Below are positions 31,869-46,800 of a stretch of DNA of 64,000 nt, piece after piece. The position numbers were made by a program, and so were the translations under genes. Each line of letters opens with the position of its first letter. Position 1 is the first letter of the stretch. The notes under the pieces were generated by a model that searched no databases, was not told the DNA's origin, and was given only the letters and a program-made list of their open reading frames with translations. The stretch comes from Tupaia tana (lineage: Eukaryota; Chordata; Mammalia; Scandentia; Tupaiidae), in contig JAKSZU010000013.1 of assembly GCA_026018925.1 (NCBI GenBank), forward strand, positions 248,001 to 312,000, given 5' to 3'.

Positions 31869-34800
31869 CACACGAGTTGTCTATACTGGAGGCTGAATTA
31901 TTAGTGGGATCTCTTCATTCCTCCGTTTCCCCCAACATGGCTAGATCACAGGAGCCATGGAGCTGGTTCTTGAAGAAGGGCTGTTCTGTTCCCTCCGCCT
32001 CTCCTGGGTGGGGAGTGGGAGAGGGAATTATTAACAAGATAAAGGGCTATGTGGGGCCAACAGGCCCAGATAGATGTCTCACCTTAAACAAAATTCTAAA
32101 AAGCAAAAATTTTAAAAAAATTTAAAAAAAGAGAGAGGAGTCAGAGACAGAGACAGAGCTAGAGAGAGACAATGACAGATACAGAGAGAGGAGGCCTGAA
32201 TCTTCCTACCACACGAGTTGTCTATACTGGAGGCTGAATTATTAGTGGGATCTCTTCATTCCTCCGTTTCCCCCAACATGGCTAGATCACAGGAGCCATG
32301 GAGCTGGTTCTTGAAGAAGGGCTGTTCTGTTCCCTCCGCCTCTCCTGGGTGGGGAGTGGGAGAGGGAATTATTAACAAGATAAAGGGCTATGTGGGGCCA
32401 ACAGGCCCAGATAGATGTCTCACCTTAAACAAAATTCTAAAAAGCAAAAATTTTAAAAAAATTTAAAAAAGAGAGAGGAGTCAGAGACAGAGACAGAGCT
32501 AGAGAGAGACAATGACAGATACAGAGAGAGGAGGCCTGAATCTTCCTACCACACGAGTTGTCTATACTGGAGGCTGAATTATTAGTGGGATCTCTTCATT
32601 CCTCCGTTTCCCCCAACATGGCTAGATCACAGGAGCCATGGAGCTGGTTCTTGAAGAAGGGCTGTTCTGTTCCCTCCGCCTCTCCTGGGTGGGGAGTGGG
32701 AGAGGGAATTATTAACAAGATAAAGGGCTATGTGGGGCCAACAGGCCCAGATAGATGTCTCACCTTAAACAAAATTCTAAAAAGCAAAAATTTTAAAAAA
32801 ATTTAAAAAAGAGAGAGGAGTCAGAGACAGAGACAGAGCTAGAGAGAGACAATGACAGATACAGAGAGAGGAGGCCTGAATCTTCCTACCACACGAGTTG
32901 TCTATACTGGAGGCTGAATTATTAGTGGGATCTCTTCATTCCTCCGTTTCCCCCAACATGGCTAGATCACAGGAGCCATGGAGCTGGTTCTTGAAGAAGG
33001 GCTGTTCTGTTCCCTCCGCCTCTCCTGGGTGGGGAGTGGGAGAGGGAATTATTAACAAGATAAAGGGCTATGTGGGGCCAACAGGCCCAGATAGATGTCT
33101 CACCTTAAACAAAATTCTAAAAAGCAAAAATTTTAAAAAAATTTAAAAAAAGAGAGAGGAGTCAGAGACAGAGACAGAGCTAGAGAGAGACAATGACAGA
33201 TACAGAGAGAGGAGGCCTGAATCTTCCTACCACACGAGTTGTCTATACTGGAGGCTGAATTATTAGTGGGATCTCTTCATTCCTCCGTTTCCCCCAACAT
33301 GGCTAGATCACAGGAGCCATGGAGCTGGTTCTTGAAGAAGGGCTGTTCTGTTCCCTCCGCCTCTCCTGGGTGGGGAGTGGGAGAGGGAATTATTAACAAG
33401 ATAAAGGGCTATGTGGGGCCAACAGGCCCAGATAGATGTCTCACCTTAAACAAAATTCTAAAAAGCAAAAATTTTAAAAAAATTTAAAAAAAGAGAGAGG
33501 AGTCAGAGACAGAGACAGAGCTAGAGAGAGACAATGACAGATACAGAGAGAGGAGGCCTGAATCTTCCTACCACACGAGTTGTCTATACTGGAGGCTGAA
33601 TTATTAGTGGGATCTCTTCATTCCTCCGTTTCCCCCAACATGGCTAGATCACAGGAGCCATGGAGCTGGTTCTTGAAGAAGGGCTGTTCTGTTCCCTCCG
33701 CCTCTCCTGGGTGGGGAGTGGGAGAGGGAATTATTAACAAGATAAAGGGCTATGTGGGGCCAACAGGCCCAGATAGATGTCTCACCTTAAACAAAATTCT
33801 AAAAAGCAAAAATTTTAAAAAAATTTAAAAAAGAGAGAGGAGTCAGAGACAGAGACAGAGCTAGAGAGAGACAATGACAGATACAGAGAGAGGAGGCCTG
33901 AATCTTCCTACCACACGAGTTGTCTATACTGGAGGCTGAATTATTAGTGGGATCTCTTCATTCCTCCGTTTCCCCCAACATGGCTAGATCACAGGAGCCA
34001 TGGAGCTGGTTCTTGAAGAAGGGCTGTTCTGTTCCCTCCGCCTCTCCTGGGTGGGGAGTGGGAGAGGGAATTATTAACAAGATAAAGGGCTATGTGGGGC
34101 CAACAGGCCCAGATAGATGTCTCACCTTAAACAAAATTCTAAAAAGCAAAAATTTTAAAAAAATTTAAAAAAGAGAGAGGAGTCAGAGACAGAGACAGAG
34201 CTAGAGAGAGACAATGACAGATACAGAGAGAGGAGGCCTGAATCTTCCTACCACACGAGTTGTCTATACTGGAGGCTGAATTATTAGTGGGATCTCTTCA
34301 TTCCTCCGTTTCCCCCAACATGGCTAGATCACAGGAGCCATGGAGCTGGTTCTTGAAGAAGGGCTGTTCTGTTCCCTCCGCCTCTCCTGGGTGGGGAGTG
34401 GGAGAGGGAATTATTAACAAGATAAAGGGCTATGTGGGGCCAACAGGCCCAGATAGATGTCTCACCTTAAACAAAATTCTAAAAAGCAAAAATTTTAAAA
34501 AAATTTAAAAAAGAGAGAGGAGTCAGAGACAGAGACAGAGCTAGAGAGAGACAATGACAGATACAGAGAGAGGAGGCCTGAATCTTCCTACCACACGAGT
34601 TGTCTATACTGGAGGCTGAATTATTAGTGGGATCTCTTCATTCCTCCGTTTCCCCCAACATGGCTAGATCACAGGAGCCATGGAGCTGGTTCTTGAAGAA
34701 GGGCTGTTCTGTTCCCTCCGCCTCTCCTGGGTGGGGAGTGGAAGAGGGAATTATTAACAAGATAAAGGGCTATGTGGGGCCAACAGGCCCAGATAGATGT

Positions 34801-37800
34801 CTCACCTTAAACAAAATTCTAAAAAGCAAAAATTTTAAAAAAATTTAAAAAAGAGAGAGGAGTCAGAGACAGAGACAGAGCTAGAGAGAGACAATGACAG
34901 ATACAGAGAGAGGAGGCCTGAATCTTCCTACCACACGAGTTGTCTATACTGGAGGCTGAATTATTAGTGGGATCTCTTCATTCCTCCGTTTCCCCCAACA
35001 TGGCTAGATCACAGGAGCCATGGAGCTGGTTCTTGAAGAAGGGCTGTTCTGTTCCCTCCGCCTCTCCTGGGTGGGGAGTGGGAGAGGGAATTATTAACAA
35101 GATAAAGGGCTATGTGGGGCCAACAGGCCCAGATAGATGTCTCACCTTAAACAAAATTCTAAAAAGCAAAAATTTTAAAAAAATTTAAAAAAGAGAGAGG
35201 AGTCAGAGACAGAGACAGAGCTAGAGAGAGACAATGACAGATACAGAGAGAGGAGGCCTGAATCTTCCTACCACACGAGTTGTCTATACTGGAGGCTGAA
35301 TTATTAGTGGGATCTCTTCATTCCTCCGTTTCCCCCAACATGGCTAGATCACAGGAGCCATGGAGCTGGTTCTTGAAGAAGGGCTGTTCTGTTCCCTCCG
35401 CCTCTCCTGGGTGGGGAGTGGGAGAGGGAATTATTAACAAGATAAAGGGCTATGTGGGGCCAACAGGCCCAGATAGATGTCTCACCTTAAACAAAATTCT
35501 AAAAAGCAAAAATTTTAAAAAAATTTAAAAAAGAGAGAGGAGTCAGAGACAGAGACAGAGCTAGAGAGAGACAATGACAGATACAGAGAGAGGAGGCCTG
35601 AATCTTCCTACCACACGAGTTGTCTATACTGGAGGCTGAATTATTAGTGGGATCTCTTCATTCCTCCGTTTCCCCCAACATGGCTAGATCACAGGAGCCA
35701 TGGAGCTGGTTCTTGAAGAAGGGCTGTTCTGTTCCCTCCGCCTCTCCTGGGTGGGGAGTGGGAGAGGGAATTATTAACAAGATAAAGGGCTATGTGGGGC
35801 CAACAGGCCCAGATAGATGTCTCACCTTAAACAAAATTCTAAAAAGCAAAAATTTTAAAAAAATTTAAAAAAAGAGAGAGGAGTCAGAGACAGAGACAGA
35901 GCTAGAGAGAGACAATGACAGATACACAGAGAGGAGGCCTGAATCTTCCTACCACACGAGTTGTCTATACTGGAGGCTGAATTATTAGTGGGATCTCTTC
36001 ATTCCTCCGTTTCCCCCAACATGGCTAGATCACAGGAGCCATGGAGCTGGTTCTTGAAGAAGGGCTGTTCTGTTCCCTCCGCCTCTCCTGGGTGGGGAGT
36101 GGGAGAGGGAATTATTAACAAGATAAAGGGCTATGTGGGGCCAACAGGCCCAGATAGATGTCTCACCTTAAACAAAATTCTAAAAAGCAAAAATTTTAAA
36201 AAAATTTAAAAAAAGAGAGAGGAGTCAGAGACAGAGACAGAGCTAGAGAGAGACAATGACAGATACAGAGAGAGGAGGCCTGAATCTTCCTACCACACGA
36301 GTTGTCTATACTGGAGGCTGAATTATTAGTGGGATCTCTTCATTCCTCCGTTTCCCCCAACATGGCTAGATCACAGGAGCCATGGAGCTGGTTCTTGAAG
36401 AAGGGCTGTTCTGTTCCCTCCGCCTCTCCTGGGTGGGGAGTGGGAGAGGGAATTATTAACAAGATAAAGGGCTATGTGGGGCCAACAGGCCCAGATAGAT
36501 GTCTCACCTTAAACAAAATTCTAAAAAGCAAAAATTTTAAAAAAATTTAAAAAAAGAGAGAGGAGTCAGAGACAGAGACAGAGCTAGAGAGAGACAATGA
36601 CAGATACAGAGAGAGGAGGCCTGAATCTTCCTACCACACGAGTTGTCTATACTGGAGGCTGAATTATTAGTGGGATCTCTTCATTCCTCCGTTTCCCCCA
36701 ACATGGCTAGATCACAGGAGCCATGGAGCTGGTTCTTGAAGAAGGGCTGTTCTGTTCCCTCCGCCTCTCCTGGGTGGGGAGTGGGAGAGGGAATTATTAA
36801 CAAGATAAAGGGCTATGTGGGGCCAACAGGCCCAGATAGATGTCTCACCTTAAACAAAATTCTAAAAAGCAAAAATTTTTAAAAAATTTAAAAAAGAGAG
36901 AGGAGTCAGAGACAGAGACAGAGCTAGAGAGAGACAATGACAGATACAGAGAGAGGAGGCCTGAATCTTCCTACCACACGAGTTGTCTATACTGGAGGCT
37001 GAATTATTAGTGGGATCTCTTCATTCCTCCGTTTCCCCCAACATGGCTAGATCACAGGAGCCATGGAGCTGGTTCTTGAAGAAGGGCTGTTCTGTTCCCT
37101 CCGCCTCTCCTGGGTGGGGAGTGGGAGAGGGAATTATTAACAAGATAAAGGGCTATGTGGGGCCAACAGGCCCAGATAGATGTCTCACCTTAAACAAAAT
37201 TCTAAAAAGCAAAAATTTTAAAAAAATTTAAAAAAGAGAGAGGAGTCAGAGACAGAGACAGAGCTAGAGAGAGACAATGACAGATACAGAGAGAGGAGGC
37301 CTGAATCTTCCTACCACACGAGTTGTCTATACTGGAGGCTGAATTATTAGTGGGATCTCTTCATTCCTCCGTTTCCCCCAACATGGCTAGATCACAGGAG
37401 CCATGGAGCTGGTTCTTGAAGAAGGGCTGTTCTGTTCCCTCCGCCTCTCCTGGGTGGGGAGTGGGAGAGGGAATTATTAACAAGATAAAGGGCTATGTGG
37501 GGCCAACAGGCCCAGATAGATGTCTCACCTTAAACAAAATTCTAAAAAGCAAAAATTTTAAAAAAATTTAAAAAAAGAGAGAGGAGTCAGAGACAGAGAC
37601 AGAGCTAGAGAGAGACAATGACAGATACAGAGAGAGGAGGCCTGAATCTTCCTACCACACGAGTTGTCTATACTGGAGGCTGAATTATTAGTGGGATCTC
37701 TTCATTCCTCCGTTTCCCCCAACATGGCTAGATCACAGGAGCCATGGAGCTGGTTCTTGAAGAAGGGCTGTTCTGTTCCCTCCGCCTCTCCTGGGTGGGG

Positions 37801-40800
37801 AGTGGGAGAGGGAATTATTAACAAGATAAAGGGCTATGTGGGGCCAACAGGCCCAGATAGATGTCTCACCTTAAACAAAATTCTAAAAAGCAAAAATTTT
37901 AAAAAAATTTAAAAAAAGAGAGAGGAGTCAGAGACAGAGACAGAGCTAGAGAGAGACAATGACAGATACACAGAGAGGAGGCCTGAATCTTCCTACCACA
38001 CGAGTTGTCTATACTGGAGGCTGAATTATTAGTGGGATCTCTTCATTCCTCCGTTTCCCCCAACATGGCTAGATCACAGGAGCCATGGAGCTGGTTCTTG
38101 AAGAAGGGCTGTTCTGTTCCCTCCGCCTCTCCTGGGTGGGGAGTGGGAGAGGGAATTATTAACAAGATAAAGGGCTATGTGGGGCCAACAGGCCCAGATA
38201 GATGTCTCACCTTAAACAAAATTCTAAAAAGCAAAAATTTTAAAAAAATTTAAAAAAAGAGAGAGGAGTCAGAGACAGAGACAGAGCTAGAGAGAGACAA
38301 TGACAGATACAGAGAGAGGAGGCCTGAATCTTCCTACCACACGAGTTGTCTATACTGGAGGCTGAATTATTAGTGGGATCTCTTCATTCCTCCGTTTCCC
38401 CCAACATGGCTAGATCACAGGAGCCATGGAGCTGGTTCTTGAAGAAGGGCTGTTCTGTTCCCTCCGCCTCTCCTGGGTGGGGAGTGGGAGAGGGAATTAT
38501 TAACAAGATAAAGGGCTATGTGGGGCCAACAGGCCCAGATAGATGTCTCACCTTAAACAAAATTCTAAAAAGCAAAAATTTTAAAAAAATTTAAAAAAGA
38601 GAGAGGAGTCAGAGACAGAGACAGAGCTAGAGAGAGACAATGACAGATACAGAGAGAGGAGGCCTGAATCTTCCTACCACACGAGTTGTCTATACTGGAG
38701 GCTGAATTATTAGTGGGATCTCTTCATTCCTCCGTTTCCCCCAACATGGCTAGATCACAGGAGCCATGGAGCTGGTTCTTGAAGAAGGGCTGTTCTGTTC
38801 CCTCCGCCTCTCCTGGGTGGGGAGTGGGAGAGGGAATTATTAACAAGATAAAGGGCTATGTGGGGCCAACAGGCCCAGATAGATGTCTCACCTTAAACAA
38901 AATTCTAAAAAGCAAAAATTTTAAAAAAATTTAAAAAAGAGAGAGGAGTCAGAGACAGAGACAGAGCTAGAGAGAGACAATGACAGATACAGAGAGAGGA
39001 GGCCTGAATCTTCCTACCACACGAGTTGTCTATACTGGAGGCTGAATTATTAGTGGGATCTCTTCATTCCTCCGTTTCCCCCAACATGGCTAGATCACAG
39101 GAGCCATGGAGCTGGTTCTTGAAGAAGGGCTGTTCTGTTCCCTCCGCCTCTCCTGGGTGGGGAGTGGGAGAGGGAATTATTAACAAGATAAAGGGCTATG
39201 TGGGGCCAACAGGCCCAGATAGATGTCTCACCTTAAACAAAATTCTAAAAAGCAAAAATTTTAAAAAAATTTAAAAAAGAGAGAGGAGTCAGAGACAGAG
39301 ACAGAGCTAGAGAGAGACAATGACAGATACAGAGAGAGGAGGCCTGAATCTTCCTACCACACGAGTTGTCTATACTGGAGGCTGAATTATTAGTGGGATC
39401 TCTTCATTCCTCCGTTTCCCCCAACATGGCTAGATCACAGGAGCCATGGAGCTGGTTCTTGAAGAAGGGCTGTTCTGTTCCCTCCGCCTCTCCTGGGTGG
39501 GGAGTGGGAGAGGGAATTATTAACAAGATAAAGGGCTATGTGGGGCCAACAGGCCCAGATAGATGTCTCACCTTAAACAAAATTCTAAAAAGCAAAAATT
39601 TTAAAAAAATTTAAAAAAGAGAGAGGAGTCAGAGACAGAGACAGAGCTAGAGAGAGACAATGACAGATACAGAGAGAGGAGGCCTGAATCTTCCTACCAC
39701 ACGAGTTGTCTATACTGGAGGCTGAATTATTAGTGGGATCTCTTCATTCCTCCGTTTCCCCCAACATGGCTAGATCACAGGAGCCATGGAGCTGGTTCTT
39801 GAAGAAGGGCTGTTCTGTTCCCTCCGCCTCTCCTGGGTGGGGAGTGGGAGAGGGAATTATTAACAAGATAAAGGGCTATGTGGGGCCAACAGGCCCAGAT
39901 AGATGTCTCACCTTAAACAAAATTCTAAAAAGCAAAAATTTTAAAAAAATTTAAAAAAGAGAGAGGAGTCAGAGACAGAGACAGAGCTAGAGAGAGACAA
40001 TGACAGATACAGAGAGAGGAGGCCTGAATCTTCCTACCACACGAGTTGTCTATACTGGAGGCTGAATTATTAGTGGGATCTCTTCATTCCTCCGTTTCCC
40101 CCAACATGGCTAGATCACAGGAGCCATGGAGCTGGTTCTTGAAGAAGGGCTGTTCTGTTCCCTCCGCCTCTCCTGGGTGGGGAGTGGGAGAGGGAATTAT
40201 TAACAAGATAAAGGGCTATGTGGGGCCAACAGGCCCAGATAGATGTCTCACCTTAAACAAAATTCTAAAAAGCAAAAATTTTAAAAAAATTTAAAAAAGA
40301 GAGAGGAGTCAGAGACAGAGACAGAGCTAGAGAGAGACAATGACAGATACAGAGAGAGGAGGCCTGAATCTTCCTACCACACGAGTTGTCTATACTGGAG
40401 GCTGAATTATTAGTGGGATCTCTTCATTCCTCCGTTTCCCCCAACATGGCTAGATCACAGGAGCCATGGAGCTGGTTCTTGAAGAAGGGCTGTTCTGTTC
40501 CCTCCGCCTCTCCTGGGTGGGGAGTGGGAGAGGGAATTATTAACAAGATAAAGGGCTATGTGGGGCCAACAGGCCCAGATAGATGTCTCACCTTAAACAA
40601 AATTCTAAAAAGCAAAAATTTTAAAAAAATTTAAAAAAGAGAGAGGAGTCAGAGACAGAGACAGAGCTAGAGAGAGACAATGACAGATACAGAGAGAGGA
40701 GGCCTGAATCTTCCTACCACACGAGTTGTCTATACTGGAGGCTGAATTATTAGTGGGATCTCTTCATTCCTCCGTTTCCCCCAACATGGCTAGATCACAG

Positions 40801-43800
40801 GAGCCATGGAGCTGGTTCTTGAAGAAGGGCTGTTCTGTTCCCTCCGCCTCTCCTGGGTGGGGAGTGGGAGAGGGAATTATTAACAAGATAAAGGGCTATG
40901 TGGGGCCAACAGGCCCAGATAGATGTCTCACCTTAAACAAAATTCTAAAAAGCAAAAATTTTAAAAAAATTTAAAAAAAGAGAGAGGAGTCAGAGACAGA
41001 GACAGAGCTAGAGAGAGACAATGACAGATACAGAGAGAGGAGGCCTGAATCTTCCTACCACACGAGTTGTCTATACTGGAGGCTGAATTATTAGTGGGAT
41101 CTCTTCATTCCTCCGTTTCCCCCAACATGGCTAGATCACAGGAGCCATGGAGCTGGTTCTTGAAGAAGGGCTGTTCTGTTCCCTCCGCCTCTCCTGGGTG
41201 GGGAGTGGGAGAGGGAATTATTAACAAGATAAAGGGCTATGTGGGGCCAACAGGCCCAGATAGATGTCTCACCTTAAACAAAATTCTAAAAAGCAAAAAT
41301 TTTAAAAAAATTTAAAAAAAGAGAGAGGAGTCAGAGACAGAGACAGAGCTAGAGAGAGACAATGACAGATACAGAGAGAGGAGGCCTGAATCTTCCTACC
41401 ACACGAGTTGTCTATACTGGAGGCTGAATTATTAGTGGGATCTCTTCATTCCTCCGTTTCCCCCAACATGGCTAGATCACAGGAGCCATGGAGCTGGTTC
41501 TTGAAGAAGGGCTGTTCTGTTCCCTCCGCCTCTCCTGGGTGGGGAGTGGGAGAGGGAATTATTAACAAGATAAAGGGCTATGTGGGGCCAACAGGCCCAG
41601 ATAGATGTCTCACCTTAAACAAAATTCTAAAAAGCAAAAATTTTAAAAAAATTTAAAAAAGAGAGAGGAGTCAGAGACAGAGACAGAGCTAGAGAGAGAC
41701 AATGACAGATACAGAGAGAGGAGGCCTGAATCTTCCTACCACACGAGTTGTCTATACTGGAGGCTGAATTATTAGTGGGATCTCTTCATTCCTCCGTTTC
41801 CCCCAACATGGCTAGATCACAGGAGCCATGGAGCTGGTTCTTGAAGAAGGGCTGTTCTGTTCCCTCCGCCTCTCCTGGGTGGGGAGTGGGAGAGGGAATT
41901 ATTAACAAGATAAAGGGCTATGTGGGGCCAACAGGCCCAGATAGATGTCTCACCTTAAACAAAATTCTAAAAAGCAAAAATTTTAAAAAAATTTAAAAAA
42001 GAGAGAGGAGTCAGAGACAGAGACAGAGCTAGAGAGAGACAATGACAGATACAGAGAGAGGAGGCCTGAATCTTCCTACCACACGAGTTGTCTATACTGG
42101 AGGCTGAATTATTAGTGGGATCTCTTCATTCCTCCGTTTCCCCCAACATGGCTAGATCACAGGAGCCATGGAGCTGGTTCTTGAAGAAGGGCTGTTCTGT
42201 TCCCTCCGCCTCTCCTGGGTGGGGAGTGGGAGAGGGAATTATTAACAAGATAAAGGGCTATGTGGGGCCAACAGGCCCAGATAGATGTCTCACCTTAAAC
42301 AAAATTCTAAAAAGCAAAAATTTTAAAAAAATTTAAAAAAGAGAGAGGAGTCAGAGACAGAGACAGAGCTAGAGAGAGACAATGACAGATACAGAGAGAG
42401 GAGGCCTGAATCTTCCTACCACACGAGTTGTCTATACTGGAGGCTGAATTATTAGTGGGATCTCTTCATTCCTCCGTTTCCCCCAACATGGCTAGATCAC
42501 AGGAGCCATGGAGCTGGTTCTTGAAGAAGGGCTGTTCTGTTCCCTCCGCCTCTCCTGGGTGGGGAGTGGGAGAGGGAATTATTAACAAGATAAAGGGCTA
42601 TGTGGGGCCAACAGGCCCAGATAGATGTCTCACCTTAAACAAAATTCTAAAAAGCAAAAATTTTAAAAAAATTTAAAAAAGAGAGAGGAGTCAGAGACAG
42701 AGACAGAGCTAGAGAGAGACAATGACAGATACAGAGAGAGGAGGCCTGAATCTTCCTACCACACGAGTTGTCTATACTGGAGGCTGAATTATTAGTGGGA
42801 TCTCTTCATTCCTCCGTTTCCCCCAACATGGCTAGATCACAGGAGCCATGGAGCTGGTTCTTGAAGAAGGGCTGTTCTGTTCCCTCCGCCTCTCCTGGGT
42901 GGGGAGTGGAAGAGGGAATTATTAACAAGATAAAGGGCTATGTGGGGCCAACAGGCCCAGATAGATGTCTCACCTTAAACAAAATTCTAAAAAGCAAAAA
43001 TTTTAAAAAAATTTAAAAAAGAGAGAGGAGTCAGAGACAGAGACAGAGCTAGAGAGAGACAATGACAGATACAGAGAGAGGAGGCCTGAATCTTCCTACC
43101 ACACGAGTTGTCTATACTGGAGGCTGAATTATTAGTGGGATCTCTTCATTCCTCCGTTTCCCCCAACATGGCTAGATCACAGGAGCCATGGAGCTGGTTC
43201 TTGAAGAAGGGCTGTTCTGTTCCCTCCGCCTCTCCTGGGTGGGGAGTGGGAGAGGGAATTATTAACAAGATAAAGGGCTATGTGGGGCCAACAGGCCCAG
43301 ATAGATGTCTCACCTTAAACAAAATTCTAAAAAGCAAAAATTTTAAAAAAATTTAAAAAAGAGAGAGGAGTCAGAGACAGAGACAGAGCTAGAGAGAGAC
43401 AATGACAGATACAGAGAGAGGAGGCCTGAATCTTCCTACCACACGAGTTGTCTATACTGGAGGCTGAATTATTAGTGGGATCTCTTCATTCCTCCGTTTC
43501 CCCCAACATGGCTAGATCACAGGAGCCATGGAGCTGGTTCTTGAAGAAGGGCTGTTCTGTTCCCTCCGCCTCTCCTGGGTGGGGAGTGGGAGAGGGAATT
43601 ATTAACAAGATAAAGGGCTATGTGGGGCCAACAGGCCCAGATAGATGTCTCACCTTAAACAAAATTCTAAAAAGCAAAAATTTTAAAAAAATTTAAAAAA
43701 GAGAGAGGAGTCAGAGACAGAGACAGAGCTAGAGAGAGACAATGACAGATACAGAGAGAGGAGGCCTGAATCTTCCTACCACACGAGTTGTCTATACTGG

Positions 43801-46800
43801 AGGCTGAATTATTAGTGGGATCTCTTCATTCCTCCGTTTCCCCCAACATGGCTAGATCACAGGAGCCATGGAGCTGGTTCTTGAAGAAGGGCTGTTCTGT
43901 TCCCTCCGCCTCTCCTGGGTGGGGAGTGGGAGAGGGAATTATTAACAAGATAAAGGGCTATGTGGGGCCAACAGGCCCAGATAGATGTCTCACCTTAAAC
44001 AAAATTCTAAAAAGCAAAAATTTTAAAAAAATTTAAAAAAGAGAGAGGAGTCAGAGACAGAGACAGAGCTAGAGAGAGACAATGACAGATACACAGAGAG
44101 GAGGCCTGAATCTTCCTACCACACGAGTTGTCTATACTGGAGGCTGAATTATTAGTGGGATCTCTTCATTCCTCCGTTTCCCCCAACATGGCTAGATCAC
44201 AGGAGCCATGGAGCTGGTTCTTGAAGAAGGGCTGTTCTGTTCCCTCCGCCTCTCCTGGGTGGGGAGTGGGAGAGGGAATTATTAACAAGATAAAGGGCTA
44301 TGTGGGGCCAACAGGCCCAGATAGATGTCTCACCTTAAACAAAATTCTAAAAAGCAAAAATTTTAAAAAAATTTAAAAAAGAGAGAGGAGTCAGAGACAG
44401 AGACAGAGCTAGAGAGAGACAATGACAGATACAGAGAGAGGAGGCCTGAATCTTCCTACCACACGAGTTGTCTATACTGGAGGCTGAATTATTAGTGGGA
44501 TCTCTTCATTCCTCCGTTTCCCCCAACATGGCTAGATCACAGGAGCCATGGAGCTGGTTCTTGAAGAAGGGCTGTTCTGTTCCCTCCGCCTCTCCTGGGT
44601 GGGGAGTGGGAGAGGGAATTATTAACAAGATAAAGGGCTATGTGGGGCCAACAGGCCCAGATAGATGTCTCACCTTAAACAAAATTCTAAAAAGCAAAAA
44701 TTTTAAAAAAATTTAAAAAAGAGAGAGGAGTCAGAGACAGAGACAGAGCTAGAGAGAGACAATGACAGATACAGAGAGAGGAGGCCTGAATCTTCCTACC
44801 ACACGAGTTGTCTATACTGGAGGCTGAATTATTAGTGGGATCTCTTCATTCCTCCGTTTCCCCCAACATGGCTAGATCACAGGAGCCATGGAGCTGGTTC
44901 TTGAAGAAGGGCTGTTCTGTTCCCTCCGCCTCTCCTGGGTGGGGAGTGGGAGAGGGAATTATTAACAAGATAAAGGGCTATGTGGGGCCAACAGGCCCAG
45001 ATAGATGTCTCACCTTAAACAAAATTCTAAAAAGCAAAAATTTTAAAAAAATTTAAAAAAAGAGAGAGGAGTCAGAGACAGAGACAGAGCTAGAGAGAGA
45101 CAATGACAGATACAGAGAGAGGAGGCCTGAATCTTCCTACCACACGAGTTGTCTATACTGGAGGCTGAATTATTAGTGGGATCTCTTCATTCCTCCGTTT
45201 CCCCCAACATGGCTAGATCACAGGAGCCATGGAGCTGGTTCTTGAAGAAGGGCTGTTCTGTTCCCTCCGCCTCTCCTGGGTGGGGAGTGGGAGAGGGAAT
45301 TATTAACAAGATAAAGGGCTATGTGGGGCCAACAGGCCCAGATAGATGTCTCACCTTAAACAAAATTCTAAAAAGCAAAAATTTTAAAAAAATTTAAAAA
45401 AAGAGAGAGGAGTCAGAGACAGAGACAGAGCTAGAGAGAGACAATGACAGATACAGAGAGAGGAGGCCTGAATCTTCCTACCACACGAGTTGTCTATACT
45501 GGAGGCTGAATTATTAGTGGGATCTCTTCATTCCTCCGTTTCCCCCAACATGGCTAGATCACAGGAGCCATGGAGCTGGTTCTTGAAGAAGGGCTGTTCT
45601 GTTCCCTCCGCCTCTCCTGGGTGGGGAGTGGGAGAGGGAATTATTAACAAGATAAAGGGCTATGTGGGGCCAACAGGCCCAGATAGATGTCTCACCTTAA
45701 ACAAAATTCTAAAAAGCAAAAATTTTAAAAAAATTTAAAAAAAGAGAGAGGAGTCAGAGACAGAGACAGAGCTAGAGAGAGACAATGACAGATACAGAGA
45801 GAGGAGGCCTGAATCTTCCTACCACACGAGTTGTCTATACTGGAGGCTGAATTATTAGTGGGATCTCTTCATTCCTCCGTTTCCCCCAACATGGCTAGAT
45901 CACAGGAGCCATGGAGCTGGTTCTTGAAGAAGGGCTGTTCTGTTCCCTCCGCCTCTCCTGGGTGGGGAGTGGGAGAGGGAATTATTAACAAGATAAAGGG
46001 CTATGTGGGGCCAACAGGCCCAGATAGATGTCTCACCTTAAACAAAATTCTAAAAAGCAAAAATTTTAAAAAAATTTAAAAAAAGAGAGAGGAGTCAGAG
46101 ACAGAGACAGAGCTAGAGAGAGACAATGACAGATACAGAGAGAGGAGGCCTGAATCTTCCTACCACACGAGTTGTCTATACTGGAGGCTGAATTATTAGT
46201 GGGATCTCTTCATTCCTCCGTTTCCCCCAACATGGCTAGATCACAGGAGCCATGGAGCTGGTTCTTGAAGAAGGGCTGTTCTGTTCCCTCCGCCTCTCCT
46301 GGGTGGGGAGTGGGAGAGGGAATTATTAACAAGATAAAGGGCTATGTGGGGCCAACAGGCCCAGATAGATGTCTCACCTTAAACAAAATTCTAAAAAGCA
46401 AAAATTTTAAAAAAATTTAAAAAAGAGAGAGGAGTCAGAGACAGAGACAGAGCTAGAGAGAGACAATGACAGATACAGAGAGAGGAGGCCTGAATCTTCC
46501 TACCACACGAGTTGTCTATACTGGAGGCTGAATTATTAGTGGGATCTCTTCATTCCTCCGTTTCCCCCAACATGGCTAGATCACAGGAGCCATGGAGCTG
46601 GTTCTTGAAGAAGGGCTGTTCTGTTCCCTCCGCCTCTCCTGGGTGGGGAGTGGGAGAGGGAATTATTAACAAGATAAAGGGCTATGTGGGGCCAACAGGC
46701 CCAGATAGATGTCTCACCTTAAACAAAATTCTAAAAAGCAAAAATTTTAAAAAAATTTAAAAAAAGAGAGAGGAGTCAGAGACAGAGACAGAGCTAGAGA

